Origin: Paenibacillus agri
Lineage (GTDB): Bacteria; Bacillota; Bacilli; Paenibacillales; Paenibacillaceae
Direction: 5' to 3'
DNA length: 64,000 bases
Assembly (NCBI RefSeq): GCF_013359945.1
Contig: NZ_JABWCS010000210.1
Coordinates: 113,272-177,271 of the forward strand
Below, in pieces: positions 1 to 7,848 of this stretch. Every line of letters starts with the position of its first letter. Position 1 is the stretch's first letter. The notes under the pieces were generated by a model, which was given only the letters and a program-made list of their open reading frames with translations, was not told where the DNA came from and ran no database searches. The translations under genes were made by a program, and so were the position numbers.

Positions 1-825
1 ACCCGCAATACCGATCGCCGAGAGCAGCCCGCCGATGGTTGTCGGGATCAGACAGACCAGCAGGGCAATCATGACCGGAATATCGAGCGCAATGCCCAAG
101 TATCCGGCAATCGGCCTTAAGGTAACAACAACGATCAGAAAGATAATCGTCAGACTGATTAAGAGAGTGTTCAGCGCAATCTCGTTCGGCGTTTTCTGCC
201 GTTTGGCCCCTTCTACAAGGGAGATCATACGGTCCAGGAATGATTCGCCGGGATCACTCGTAATCCTTACCTTGATCTCATCACTGACGACCCGGGTGCC
301 CCCGGTAACGGAGCCAAAATCGCCGCCTGCTTCCTTGATAACCGGTGCCGACTCGCCAGTAATGGCCGATTCATCCACTGAAGCCAATCCCTCAATCACC
401 TCACCGTCACCCGGGATTAGTTCCCCTTGGCTGACGACCACGATATCACCTTTACGCAGCTCAGAGGAAGAAACGGTCTTTATTGCCGTTCCGACCAGCT
501 TATTAGCTGTAATATCCTGTTTGGTCTTCTTCAGCGAATCGGCCTGGGCCTTTCCGCGACCCTCGGCAAGCGCTTCGGCGAAATTAGCGAACAGAACGGT
601 AAAGAGCAAAATGCAGAATACCGTAATGTTAAAACCCATCGACTGCTCGGCATGAAAGTATCCGGGTGCCAGCACCATAAGTAGAACGATGATGGTACCA
701 ATCTCGACTACGAACATTACCGGATTTTTCAGCAGAGTCACGGGGTTCAGCTTCACAAAACTATCTTTCACAGCACTGAGGAGTATCGGTCCGGTCAGCA
801 GCTTTTTTCTTTTCGCAGTACTCAT
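1..825 (-). CDS. kdpB: Potassium-transporting ATPase subunit B KdpB (N-terminal part, runs off left edge)
   Basis: P-type ATPase subunit that powers high-affinity K+ uptake by the KdpFABC complex in the cytoplasmic membrane. The visible 275 codons start at ATG 825 with [15 protein letters not shown]. They contain two N-terminal membrane helices, the actuator domain with the [10 protein letters not shown] loop (the TGES dephosphorylation motif), and the next helix pair ending in the [15 protein letters not shown] segment. The DKTGT phosphorylation site lies beyond the window. The gene follows kdpA by 60 bp in the same direction, so it belongs to the same operon. The truncation is only the window edge. 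Confidence 0.97.
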   Translation of the reverse strand, partial: MSTAKRKKLLTGPILLSAVKDSFVKLNPVTLLKNPVMFVVEIGTIIVLLMVLAPGYFHAEQSMGFNITVFCILLFTVLFANFAEALAEGRGKAQADSLKKTKQDITANKLVGTAIKTVSSSELRKGDIVVVSQGELIPGDGEVIEGLASVDESAITGESAPVIKEAGGDFGSVTGGTRVVSDEIKVRITSDPGESFLDRMISLVEGAKRQKTPNEIALNTLLISLTIIFLIVVVTLRPIAGYLGIALDIPVMIALLVCLIPTTIGGLLSAIGIAG

Positions 826-885
826 CTTGTTCGCCCTCTCTTTCTAAGCTTTGCTTAAGCAAAGCTTGCCATGAACAGCCACTGC

Positions 886-2562
886 TTACCGCAAGGTCAA
901 GTACTCGGCAACCGGCCCCAGCACAATGACTGGCAAAAAGGTCAGCGCACCGATGATCAGAACAGTACCGATCAGAATACCGGTGAATAAGCCGTTGTCT
1001 GTACGGAAGGTTCCGGTAGTCTCCGGCACGGTGTTCTTGCGGAGCAAGGACCCGGCAACCGCCAGCATAGCGATCACTGAGACGTATCGGCCCAGCAGCA
1101 TGACGATCCCGGTCGTTATATTCCAGAAGGAGGTATTATCCGCCAGTCCCTCAAAGCCGGAGCCGTTATTGGCGGCCGAGGAGACATATTCATATAACAC
1201 TTGGGTCATCCCGTGAAAGCCCGGATTGGTTATCGAGCCTTTACCGAGCTCTGTCAGGAAGGCTCCCGCGGTCGGTACCAGGATAATGAGCGGGTGAATC
1301 AGGATCGCGATAGCGATCAGCTTCATCTCCCTGGCTTCGATCTTCCTTCCAAGGAATTCCGGGGTTCTGCCGACCATGAGTCCGCACAGGAAAACACCCA
1401 TAATCGCATACATCAGCATATTAATCAGCCCTACACCCTTACCGCCAAACACATTGTTCAGCATCATAAGCGCCAGCGGCGTAATCTCACCCAGCGGTGT
1501 CAGCGTGTCATGCATATTGTTCACACTGCCTGTGGTCGCCGCGGTTGTTACCGTTGTGAACAGGGACGACTGTGGAATCCCGAAGCGAACTTCTTTGCCT
1601 TCCATGCTGCCCTGTGAGGATTCGATGCCCAAGGCGTTGATCGCCGGATTCCCACGGGTTTCCGCATAATAGTTTAGCCCCAGCAGCAGCACGAAGAGCG
1701 TCATCATCGCGGTGAAAATCACCCAGCCCTGGCGTTTGTTTTTGGCAAACATGCCGTACGTGTACGGAAGCGCTGCGGGCAGCATCCACATCGAAAGAAT
1801 CTCCAGCACATTCGTAAGCGGGCTTGGATTCTCGAACGGATGCGCCGAGTTGGCCCCGAAGAACCCCCCACCGTTTGTTCCGAGATGCTTGATCGATTCC
1901 AGGGAAGCCACAGGCCCTATCGCAATGTGTTGCGCCTGGCCCTCAAGTGTTGTGACTTCAAGCGTAGGCTTCAACGTCTGCGGCACATGCAGGCCCACTA
2001 GAATCAGCGTTACTAATAATGCCAGAGGCAGAAAGATCCGCACATGCGCTTTTACAAAGTCTTCAAAAAAGTTCCCCACCGATTCCCGTCCGGTGATTCC
2101 TCTGACAAACGCTATCGCCACGGAGAAGCCGCTGGCGGCAGAGGTAAACATCATCATCGTAATCACAGCCATTTGCGAGAAATAGGACAAACCAGTCTCT
2201 CCGCTGTAATGCTGAAGATTCGTATTCGTCATAAAGCTGATTACCGTGTTGAACGTGAGTGTCTGCTCCATATCAGAAGTCCCGTTTGGATTAAGCGGCA
2301 AGCCACGCTGCACTCGCAGAATAATATAACTAAAGGCTACCAGCACAATATTCGTTAAAATGAAGCTCAGCGCGTATTTCTTCCAGGACATCCCTTCGCG
2401 CTGCTTCAGCCCAATTAGGCGGTAGATACCATTCTCTGTACGCCCAAACCATTTGTCTGTACGGTTAGGCTCGCCAGAGAATACATGATACACATAGGTG
2501 CCGACTGGCTTCACCAGAAGCAGCAGGATTAAGATAACTACAACCATTTGCAGAGTGCCCAT
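886..2562 (-). CDS. kdpA: Potassium-transporting ATPase subunit A KdpA
   Basis: K+-binding and translocating channel-like subunit of KdpFABC, 558 aa, the usual family length. About ten hydrophobic segments are visible, and a selectivity-filter-type segment TNGGGFFGANSAHPFENP lies near residues 230-247. A second Gly-rich filter-like loop (NNGSGFEGL) is near residue 467. ATG 2562 is preceded by AAGGAGGGAC at good spacing. It lies between kdpF and kdpB in a single minus-strand operon, so expression should depend on the upstream c-di-AMP riboswitch. kdpC and any kdpDE genes would be outside the window to the left. Confidence 0.98.
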   Translation of the reverse strand: MGTLQMVVVILILLLLVKPVGTYVYHVFSGEPNRTDKWFGRTENGIYRLIGLKQREGMSWKKYALSFILTNIVLVAFSYIILRVQRGLPLNPNGTSDMEQTLTFNTVISFMTNTNLQHYSGETGLSYFSQMAVITMMMFTSAASGFSVAIAFVRGITGRESVGNFFEDFVKAHVRIFLPLALLVTLILVGLHVPQTLKPTLEVTTLEGQAQHIAIGPVASLESIKHLGTNGGGFFGANSAHPFENPSPLTNVLEILSMWMLPAALPYTYGMFAKNKRQGWVIFTAMMTLFVLLLGLNYYAETRGNPAINALGIESSQGSMEGKEVRFGIPQSSLFTTVTTAATTGSVNNMHDTLTPLGEITPLALMMLNNVFGGKGVGLINMLMYAIMGVFLCGLMVGRTPEFLGRKIEAREMKLIAIAILIHPLIILVPTAGAFLTELGKGSITNPGFHGMTQVLYEYVSSAANNGSGFEGLADNTSFWNITTGIVMLLGRYVSVIAMLAVAGSLLRKNTVPETTGTFRTDNGLFTGILIGTVLIIGALTFLPVIVLGPVAEYLTLR

Positions 2563-2620
2563 GAATGTCCCTCCTTAGCAAGTCTTCTTTTTCTGTTCCC
2601 ATTCCTAGCGTTAGATGTAG

Positions 2621-2698
2621 CTAAAATTTCTCCGGGTTAATCAGCGCATATACCAGATAAACGAACAGCAGCAAAGTCACCGCTATAATCACAATCAC
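2621..2698 (-). CDS. kdpF: Small Kdp complex subunit KdpF
   Basis: A 25-aa single-span hydrophobic peptide starting at GTG 2698 (VIVIIAVTLLLFVYLVYALI then NPEKF). This is the typical KdpF form: one transmembrane helix followed by a short NPEKF-like tail. KdpF stabilises the KdpABC complex. Its GTG start overlaps the TGA of the upstream 37-codon ORF, suggesting translational coupling. An AGGGGGG ribosome binding site lies about 8 bases upstream, inside that ORF. Confidence 0.9.
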   Translation of the reverse strand: MIVIIAVTLLLFVYLVYALINPEKF

Positions 2699-2808
2699 CG
2701 CTCATTCCCCCCTGCATCCCGGACTACACCCGAACACCAATGCACAAATCCATAGAATAAGCCGTACGTAACGGCCAGCGCAGCAATCATATACAGGTCC
2801 AACATCAT
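2695..2808 (-). CDS. Small membrane peptide in kdp operon, unknown function
   Basis: A 37-codon ORF beginning with two ATG codons (MMLDLYMIAALAVTYGLFYG...) behind AAAGGGGCTGGAA, a plausible ribosome binding site. It has one hydrophobic helix (about residues 3-24) and a polar tail ending DAGGNER. Its stop codon overlaps the kdpF start, so it is positioned as a translational lead-in to kdpF. I do not recognise a named family. It could be an accessory membrane peptide of the Kdp complex or only a coupling leader. Confidence 0.6.
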   Translation of the reverse strand: MMLDLYMIAALAVTYGLFYGFVHWCSGVVRDAGGNER

Positions 2809-2823
2809 TTCCAGCCCCTTTGT

Positions 2824-3243
2824 TTATCCCTGATCACGGGATGATTTATCCGCCAAAAAAACGGCATCCCCGCTATGGGAATAGATGACATAACTTGCAC
2901 CCAGTCTTTTATAGACCAATCTGGGATTCAAGGAGGATGTGATGACAAAGATGGGCTGTGTGGTCCAGGCCCGGCACATCTGGATGTAACGGCAGCACAG
3001 CGTAAAGCTGCTCTCGAACAGATACACCTTGCCTACAGGAAAGGATGGACGAAACCACGTTTTCTGATGGCGGGTATCTACTAAAACAGTGTTCTCAACT
3101 CCCAGTTCCTCTAAACGGGTCTTCTCCTCTTGATTGTTCGTTAACCCTGCTACCTGGATGCCTCTAAATTTTAAAATCTTGATAAAATGCTGTCCGGCTT
3201 TTGTCGGTGCGCATACCAGCACATATTCTATCTGATCCGCCAT
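2824..3243 (-). CDS. Uncharacterised Rossmann-like protein, first gene of the kdp operon
   Basis: 139 aa from ATG 3243 (MADQIEYVLVCAPTKAGQ). The start is set by AGGAGGAGATAAGAG just upstream; longer in-frame extensions would run into the riboswitch leader. The pattern is alternating strand and helix: a YVLVCAPTKAGQHFIKIL opening, then VAGLTN, NTVLVDT and QPIFVITSSLN. This is compatible with a nucleotide-binding or regulatory Rossmann-like fold, but there is no clear GxGxxG. It is soluble with no signal peptide. It is the first gene after the c-di-AMP riboswitch and lies 15 bp ahead of the 37-aa peptide and kdpF. A role in tuning K+ uptake is inferred from position only. Confidence 0.75.
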   Translation of the reverse strand: MADQIEYVLVCAPTKAGQHFIKILKFRGIQVAGLTNNQEEKTRLEELGVENTVLVDTRHQKTWFRPSFPVGKVYLFESSFTLCCRYIQMCRAWTTQPIFVITSSLNPRLVYKRLGASYVIYSHSGDAVFLADKSSRDQG

Positions 3244-3398
3244 ATCTCTTATCTCCTCCTGCTCTAGTACAACAACAAGGAGGCAACGAAAATCTCCGAA
3301 AGGATCATGACCTATCGTCATTTTCGGGCACAGCCATCTGTGGCTGTGTCACGTCACCAGACGCTGCCTTACAAGCGTTTTGCTTATAAAAGCACAGC

Positions 3399-3426
3399 AA
3401 AAAACCACAAAGGATTACCTCTGTGG
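3399..3426 (-). terminator. Riboswitch expression-platform terminator upstream of kdp
   Basis: On the minus strand a 9-bp hairpin CCACAGAGG-TAAT-CCTTTGTGG (one G-U pair) is followed directly by TTTTTT. It lies about 40 bases downstream of the c-di-AMP aptamer and about 155 bases before the first kdp-operon start codon. This is the expected place for a ligand-controlled transcription terminator. A further 8-bp hairpin without a U-tract is at 3329-3348. Confidence 0.85.
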
Positions 3427-3464
3427 CTCGCTAACGGTCACATTGCACTCATCCTCTCTACATA

Positions 3465-3625
3465 CGCTTACGAGGTTAGCTGTCGGATTCGGGCGGTGAG
3501 AGTCGCCCTACCCGTACAGATGCACATTTGACGCATCCATACAGGATTCACCCCATAACCGGCTCCGACTCTCACATCGGCTGCCGATTGTTGGTTCCCC
3601 CGCTTTCCTTGACGGAAATTAAGCG
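3465..3625 (-). promoter_or_regulatory. c-di-AMP riboswitch (ydaO/yuaA class) controlling the kdp operon
   Basis: The minus strand carries the class landmarks in order. They are P1 5' arm CGCTTA (3620-3625), a small hairpin, GCGGGGGAACC, ATGGGGTGAATCC, GGGCGACTCTC with CCGCCCGAATCC, then CCGACAGCTAACCTCG and P1 3' arm TAAGCG (3465-3470). In this class c-di-AMP binding turns off K+ import genes, and here a terminator follows the aptamer. The leader belongs to the operon encoding the 139-aa protein, the 37-aa peptide and KdpFAB. Confidence 0.93.
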
Positions 3626-3659
3626 GATCAACTATTCGGTTGTGGTTGAAACAGATGTA

Positions 3660-3688
3660 ATCATACTCTCGCGCAGGAATTCTTGTAA
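3660..3688 (-). promoter_or_regulatory. SigA-type promoter for the kdp riboswitch leader
   Basis: Minus strand: -35 TTACAA (3683-3688), 17-bp spacer, -10 TATGAT (3660-3665). Transcription would begin about 25-30 bases before the P1 arm of the riboswitch. Confidence 0.6.
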
Positions 3689-4004
3689 AACGTCAAGGAT
3701 GCCAAAATAATGCATAAAGAAAACCCTTTTCATATCAGGTAGCGCTTTCTTGATGTTCAATCTCTCTATTTCTCCTATTTTCACGTTTTTGTCACGATTA
3801 TCGAAAATTTTAGGCAGATCAGAATTCTTTTTCTCCAAAGGATGGGATTTCAAGGTTTTCGCCCGTTTTCCGTGTAAATATGAAAAGCGATGCTTGAGGA
3901 AGATAGAGGCCTCATAACGGGCAATAAACATGCTTTTAGTCCCCTTTCTCTCCCTTGGTTGCTGAAATTCCGCGGATAGACGTTACTATGAAAGATTTTC
4001 TCTT

Positions 4005-4034
4005 TTTACAAAAGAAAGCGGTGCGGCGTATGAT
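4005..4034 (+). promoter_or_regulatory. SigA-type promoter for the plus-strand riboswitch-like leader
   Basis: -35 TTTACA (4005-4010), 18-bp spacer, -10 TATGAT (4029-4034). The predicted start near 4042 is about 28 bases before a c-di-AMP-riboswitch-like element, the same arrangement as on the opposite strand for kdp. Confidence 0.55.
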
Positions 4035-4069
4035 TCGGATTACGATTACATCATTAGCTAATGGAAGAA

Positions 4070-4207
4070 CGCTGAATTCCCGGACCCACGGGAAACGGGG
4101 AAACCTCGAGGCTGTATCAGAAGCCTCCTTGGGGTGAATTGGAATTAGGCGAACAATTATTATTTTGGTACACATCCAGAAGTTTTGGATCCGCAGAGCT
4201 TGAGGCG
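4070..4207 (+). promoter_or_regulatory. Variant or decayed c-di-AMP (ydaO-like) riboswitch
   Basis: The 5' half matches the class well: CGCTGAATTCC, a hairpin CCCG-GACCCA-CGGG, then ACGGGGAAACC (expected GGGGGAACC), a GAGGCT/AGCCTC hairpin, and CTTGGGGTGAATTGG. The 3' half is poor: TTAGGCGA is present, but the CCGACAGCTAAC core is replaced by CCGCAGAGCTTGAGGCG. No clear terminator follows before the next ORF. It is either a degenerate riboswitch or a divergent variant. The two elements in this intergenic region point away from each other. Confidence 0.5.
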
Positions 4208-4312
4208 GGTGTGCTTTGGCGTATTTTGGTGTTGATAACAGCGGTCATAGCTATATTGCTACCGACACTCAACACCCCTTCTGCAGATCATGGAATTCGG
4301 GGAGGATTCAAA

Positions 4313-4804
4313 TTGGATATAGAACTACATCATAAGCTGACACGAATAGAGATCTTTGCTATCCCTGCTTCCGGGGCTATCCACGGCTCCAAAGCCGATT
4401 GTGAAAAACCACTGTACATCATCTTGAAGCTGTCCTGTCAGAGAGGCTGCGGCTGGGGGTTGTGCAGTATCCTGGGCAAAGGGGTCCACCTGGTGAGATG
4501 GGGTACCTTTCTGCGGTGTATCCGGCAATGCAGCCTGAGTGAAGCTGTCGGGGTTACGCAGGTTGCAAGCGAGAGCTGGCAACCGAGCCAGTTTGCAATG
4601 GTGCAGACCGCCTTGCAGGATTTGCAGGCAGCCCTGTACCCGCCTGTTCTTGCCGGAACGGTCTGGCAGGGGAACCGAAAGCTTAAGCTGCTCCATCTGT
4701 CCGCGGAACAACTTCGTGGGGCCTCCTCACTACCGCCAGCGTGGGTCAGCCTGGATACGGCCTGGCTAACGGAGCACTCCGTCGCCTATTATTCCATTCT
4801 GTAA
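4313..4804 (+). CDS. Orphan protein resembling an enolase-superfamily N-terminal domain
   Basis: 163 aa from TTG 4313, chosen because GGGGAGG lies about 7 bases upstream; the longer reading frame from 4139 overlaps the riboswitch-like leader. The pattern KLTRIEIFAIP...LYIILKLSCQRGCGWG...TALQDLQAAL recalls the N-terminal capping domain of mandelate racemase/muconate lactonising enzymes, but the catalytic barrel is absent. It ends LTEHSVAYYSIL. It precedes a broken ECF sigma factor gene by 38 bp and may itself be a relic. Family assignment is tentative. Confidence 0.45.
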   Translation: MDIELHHKLTRIEIFAIPASGAIHGSKADCEKPLYIILKLSCQRGCGWGLCSILGKGVHLVRWGTFLRCIRQCSLSEAVGVTQVASESWQPSQFAMVQTALQDLQAALYPPVLAGTVWQGNRKLKLLHLSAEQLRGASSLPPAWVSLDTAWLTEHSVAYYSIL

Positions 4805-4842
4805 TGTCAACATTCTTCCACTCCGTAAGGAAGGTGCGCACA

Positions 4843-5288
4843 ATGTCCGCCCCTTTGCCCGCAAAATCAGCCCGCTCCGCCCAGCCCGCCTTCCGCGGGC
4901 TGGTGGAGCAGTACGCAGACAGCGTCTACACTCTGTGTATCCTGCTGCTGAAGGACCCGCAGCTCGCTGAAGGCTGCGGTCCACACCTTCACAGCGTGGG
5001 CAGGTCCTCCCGGCTTACGCCCGGTTCTTCCCTGCCCGGCGGCTCCATCCAGGTCTACCGGACCTGCCTGTCGCAATACTCACGTACGCCCGCCGCACGC
5101 CTGGCGGGCGAGCCTGGACAGCCGGCGCGACCGGCTCGTCCTCTCCGCACTGCGCTACGGCTTAGGCCTTCCTCTGGCGGATATCAGCGCCACTTCTGCC
5201 TCTCCCCGTCCCGGAGCTGAAGATACAGCTAAGAGCCCTGCGCGAAAACATGCGCACGGCCCACGATTCTTCCTCACTACTTGCTTAA
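4843..5288 (+). pseudogene. Frameshifted ECF-type RNA polymerase sigma factor
   Basis: Translation from ATG 4843 gives an ECF region-2 opening (FRGLVEQYADSVYTLCILLL then KDPQLAE). The frame breaks near 4970. The expected continuation (AVHTFTAW) is in another frame, and VYRTCLSQY returns in the first frame. RDRLVLSALRYGLGLPLADI is in the second frame, and the region-4 tail VPELKIQLRALRENMRTAHD, ending SSSLLA and stop at 5288, is in a third. At least three frame changes are needed to join the pieces, so the gene is dead unless the sequence has errors. The end overlaps the convergent ger operon by 12 bp. Confidence 0.7.
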
Positions 5289-6371
5289 CATCGTCTGGCT
5301 CCTGAACTTGTACACCATATATAGCATCAGCGGAAGGACAAACGCACAGGTGAAATCCCAGAAGATATAATAATCGACAATATAATCGAAATAAACAGTA
5401 TTGGTCGTAATCGCGAACGCCAACCCAAACAACAGCATGCCGCCAGGAATAGACAATGGACGATAATCACGCAGCTTGAAGAGTTGTGCGGTCCCGAGCA
5501 GAAAAGCATAGAAATCCAGGATGGTCTTAAAAAATGTCGATAAAATCCAATTGATAGCCAGTATAGCTTCCACCCGCTGCAGAAAGTTCCCCACGTTGAT
5601 TTTTTGTGCGGCAGCATAAGTAGCGTAGAGATAGCTGGAGGCCAGATTCGGTCCAATCACAAGCAGGGTAAGCAGAATAATAGAGCAGATAGCCATTCCT
5701 CCAAGGAAAACACCGATTAAATAATCCCTTTCCGTAGTCTTGCTGGTAACTACATAAGGCAGAAACATCAGCACAGTATTCAGCTCACAGAACGTGAAGG
5801 TGCTGCTGTATAATGAACCATGTGTAATCGCCCGAAGTCCCTCACCCATTACAGGCTGGAGTCTGGACAATTCGGCTTGGGGCAGCAACAGAACGAATAG
5901 TGCCAGAAACAGAAAGATATACAGTGGAAAAAAAGTCTCTCCCGACCGGGCAATAGCTTCCAGTCCACTCTTGGTCCCCCACACCAACGTAACGATCATC
6001 ATGAAGTGAATCGCGTTAATCGGCGTCTCCGTAAATATCTGCGTAGTGAGAAAATCGCCGGCTTCCCGGAGCAGCATGGCTGTGGTGACCAAATAATAGT
6101 ACAGATAAAATAAAGAAATTAGCCCTCCGACCCATCTTCCCAAGAGGCGCCGGTTATATTGAATAATCGTCAGCTTGGGAAACAGGCGGCTGAACCGGTA
6201 CAGAAACCAGGCAATCGGCCATCCGATTAACAGGCCCATCCCTCCGGAAATCCATCCATCTTGCTTAGCTGCCGATATCGTAAGCGAAGGCAGGATCAAC
6301 AGCATATCCCCAATAATAAAGTAGATGACCAGCACAGCAAGTTGTCTGGAGCTGATTCTCCCGTTTTCCAT
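5277..6371 (-). CDS. Spore germination receptor permease subunit (GerB/GerAB family)
   Basis: 364 aa integral membrane protein of the endospore germination permease family (APC-like fold, about ten membrane helices from residue 11 to the C terminus). It forms the germinant-binding B subunit of a GerA-type receptor in the spore inner membrane. It is the last gene of a four-gene operon (A, C, D, B). Start ATG 6371 is 3 bp after the small D gene. The C terminus overlaps a sigma factor pseudogene on the other strand. Confidence 0.93.
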   Translation of the reverse strand: MENGRISSRQLAVLVIYFIIGDMLLILPSLTISAAKQDGWISGGMGLLIGWPIAWFLYRFSRLFPKLTIIQYNRRLLGRWVGGLISLFYLYYYLVTTAMLLREAGDFLTTQIFTETPINAIHFMMIVTLVWGTKSGLEAIARSGETFFPLYIFLFLALFVLLLPQAELSRLQPVMGEGLRAITHGSLYSSTFTFCELNTVLMFLPYVVTSKTTERDYLIGVFLGGMAICSIILLTLLVIGPNLASSYLYATYAAAQKINVGNFLQRVEAILAINWILSTFFKTILDFYAFLLGTAQLFKLRDYRPLSIPGGMLLFGLAFAITTNTVYFDYIVDYYIFWDFTCAFVLPLMLYMVYKFRSQTMLSK

Positions 6372-6374
6372 GCC

Positions 6375-6623
6375 TCAATCATCCTTTACCTGTAGAATAT
6401 GCTGCATCCATTGATACAAAGGTTTGTAGATTAGTTCGGGGACCCGCATTGGACTAGGTGTCTGAATTTCTTTTAAAGCCACAATACTGACAATTGCCCC
6501 GGCAACCAGCATGACTATGAAAATTAATGCTTCACGCGCCCAGCCTTTCTTAATCAAGGGAGGGAGTTCGAAGGCAGCGATGGCAAGGGAACAAAAACCG
6601 ACGACAATGGTCGTAAGAGTCAT
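6375..6623 (-). CDS. Small two-helix germination receptor D subunit
   Basis: 82 aa with two hydrophobic segments (about residues 3-22 and 31-50) and a cytoplasmic-like tail. Small two-helix D proteins accompany some GerA-type receptor operons and modulate receptor function. ATG 6623 follows GGAGAAATAGAC and is only 2 bp from the end of the C-subunit gene, so it is translationally coupled. It is assigned mainly by size, topology and position between the C and B genes. Confidence 0.7.
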   Translation of the reverse strand: MTLTTIVVGFCSLAIAAFELPPLIKKGWAREALIFIVMLVAGAIVSIVALKEIQTPSPMRVPELIYKPLYQWMQHILQVKDD

Positions 6624-6625
6624 GT

Positions 6626-7825
6626 CTATTTCTCCTTCATCCGACGCTCAATCGAATTAGTGATCATACCTGTATTACGAATATGAGCATCGACCTTGTA
6701 CACCACCTTCAGATGGGGGAATTCATCATTCCATTGGGGCTCCAGCTTCTTCCACAGCTTGGGGTAAGCATTATATATTACCTGTCCAAATCCGAAAACA
6801 TCGACTTTATAACGGCGCTGGACCGCTTCTACCGATTGCCTCATCAAATTTTCAAGATCCTGTTCCCCAGCAGCCTGCAGCTGTTCGAGCACCATTGGAT
6901 CATTGATGTTCAGACTGCACTCCAATTCCCCGATGTTGCTTTCCACTTTGGCGCTGATCTCAATGACTGGTTTCCCCGCTTCCAGACGGCTTTTCATTTC
7001 AGTGTGGGAACGGATAATTTCCAGACTGATATACTTGCCATCCGGACATTTCAAATGCCCTGCCGTGCTGCTAACCGTGTTCCGGATATAGTTATAGCCT
7101 TTACCTTCGTCCTTGGTCATCCATCCAATCAGCTTGTCATTGCGGAAGACTGCCATGCCGGAATACCCCAGTTTTACCGGATGATCGATATGTCTCATAT
7201 CCTCAGATTTAGTATCCCTACTGTCATTCTCCAGGAGGGAAATCCCCGGCAGCACAGGGCTCATTCCTGTAGTCATTAGTTGGTCAATTAACGTGTCAAC
7301 GGTCACCGCAGCTACCGGTGCCCAGACCTTGTTTGAAGTATCCAGGGAGTAGAATAAAGCCTCCGCAGGGATTTTCTCCAGCGGTGTCAGGACTTTCAGG
7401 ATATTTTCCGCAGAGACATCCCTAGCGATCAATACATAATAATCCGGTCTTGTCTCCGGATTCCGCACTAGAATATCTATCACTTTGGCAATGCCGTCCC
7501 GAGCCACCTCTTCACTTAGAACCAGTGTCCGGATGTGGGCGGTATAGATCTTTCGGGGGCTCGTCTCTGTCAGCTTGCGGAACGCTTCAAAGAGGGTCGG
7601 TGCCACCGTCTTATATACCGCCACCGGAGTATCTTGCTTGCCCATCCGGCCATTCACCTGATCCGGTATAACCACCTGTACGCTCAAATGATACTGATCA
7701 TCAGATTTATCGATTGCGATGCCTGACACAATGCCTAGTTCATTCAATTCCCGGCGGCTCCAGCACCCTGTCAACAGCACAAGGATCATTACTGCCGCTA
7801 AAATCCCCCCTGTAATACGCTTCAT
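6626..7825 (-). CDS. Spore germination receptor lipoprotein subunit (GerC family)
   Basis: 399 aa Ger(x)C family lipoprotein. It has a signal peptide with lipobox LLTGC (Cys at residue 21), followed by the family-typical WSRRELNELGIVSGIAIDK. Lipidation anchors it to the outer face of the spore inner membrane as the C subunit of a GerA-type receptor. ATG 7825 follows GAGGTGCATCC. It lies 23 bp after the A subunit gene. Confidence 0.94.
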   Translation of the reverse strand: MKRITGGILAAVMILVLLTGCWSRRELNELGIVSGIAIDKSDDQYHLSVQVVIPDQVNGRMGKQDTPVAVYKTVAPTLFEAFRKLTETSPRKIYTAHIRTLVLSEEVARDGIAKVIDILVRNPETRPDYYVLIARDVSAENILKVLTPLEKIPAEALFYSLDTSNKVWAPVAAVTVDTLIDQLMTTGMSPVLPGISLLENDSRDTKSEDMRHIDHPVKLGYSGMAVFRNDKLIGWMTKDEGKGYNYIRNTVSSTAGHLKCPDGKYISLEIIRSHTEMKSRLEAGKPVIEISAKVESNIGELECSLNINDPMVLEQLQAAGEQDLENLMRQSVEAVQRRYKVDVFGFGQVIYNAYPKLWKKLEPQWNDEFPHLKVVYKVDAHIRNTGMITNSIERRMKEK

Positions 7826-7848
7826 GGATGCACCTCAACGATAGCTAT

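Noticed and set aside
3632..3931. 99-codon minus-strand ORF between the two riboswitch leaders
   Set aside because: It overlaps the kdp leader promoter, has no good ribosome binding site and no recognisable protein features.
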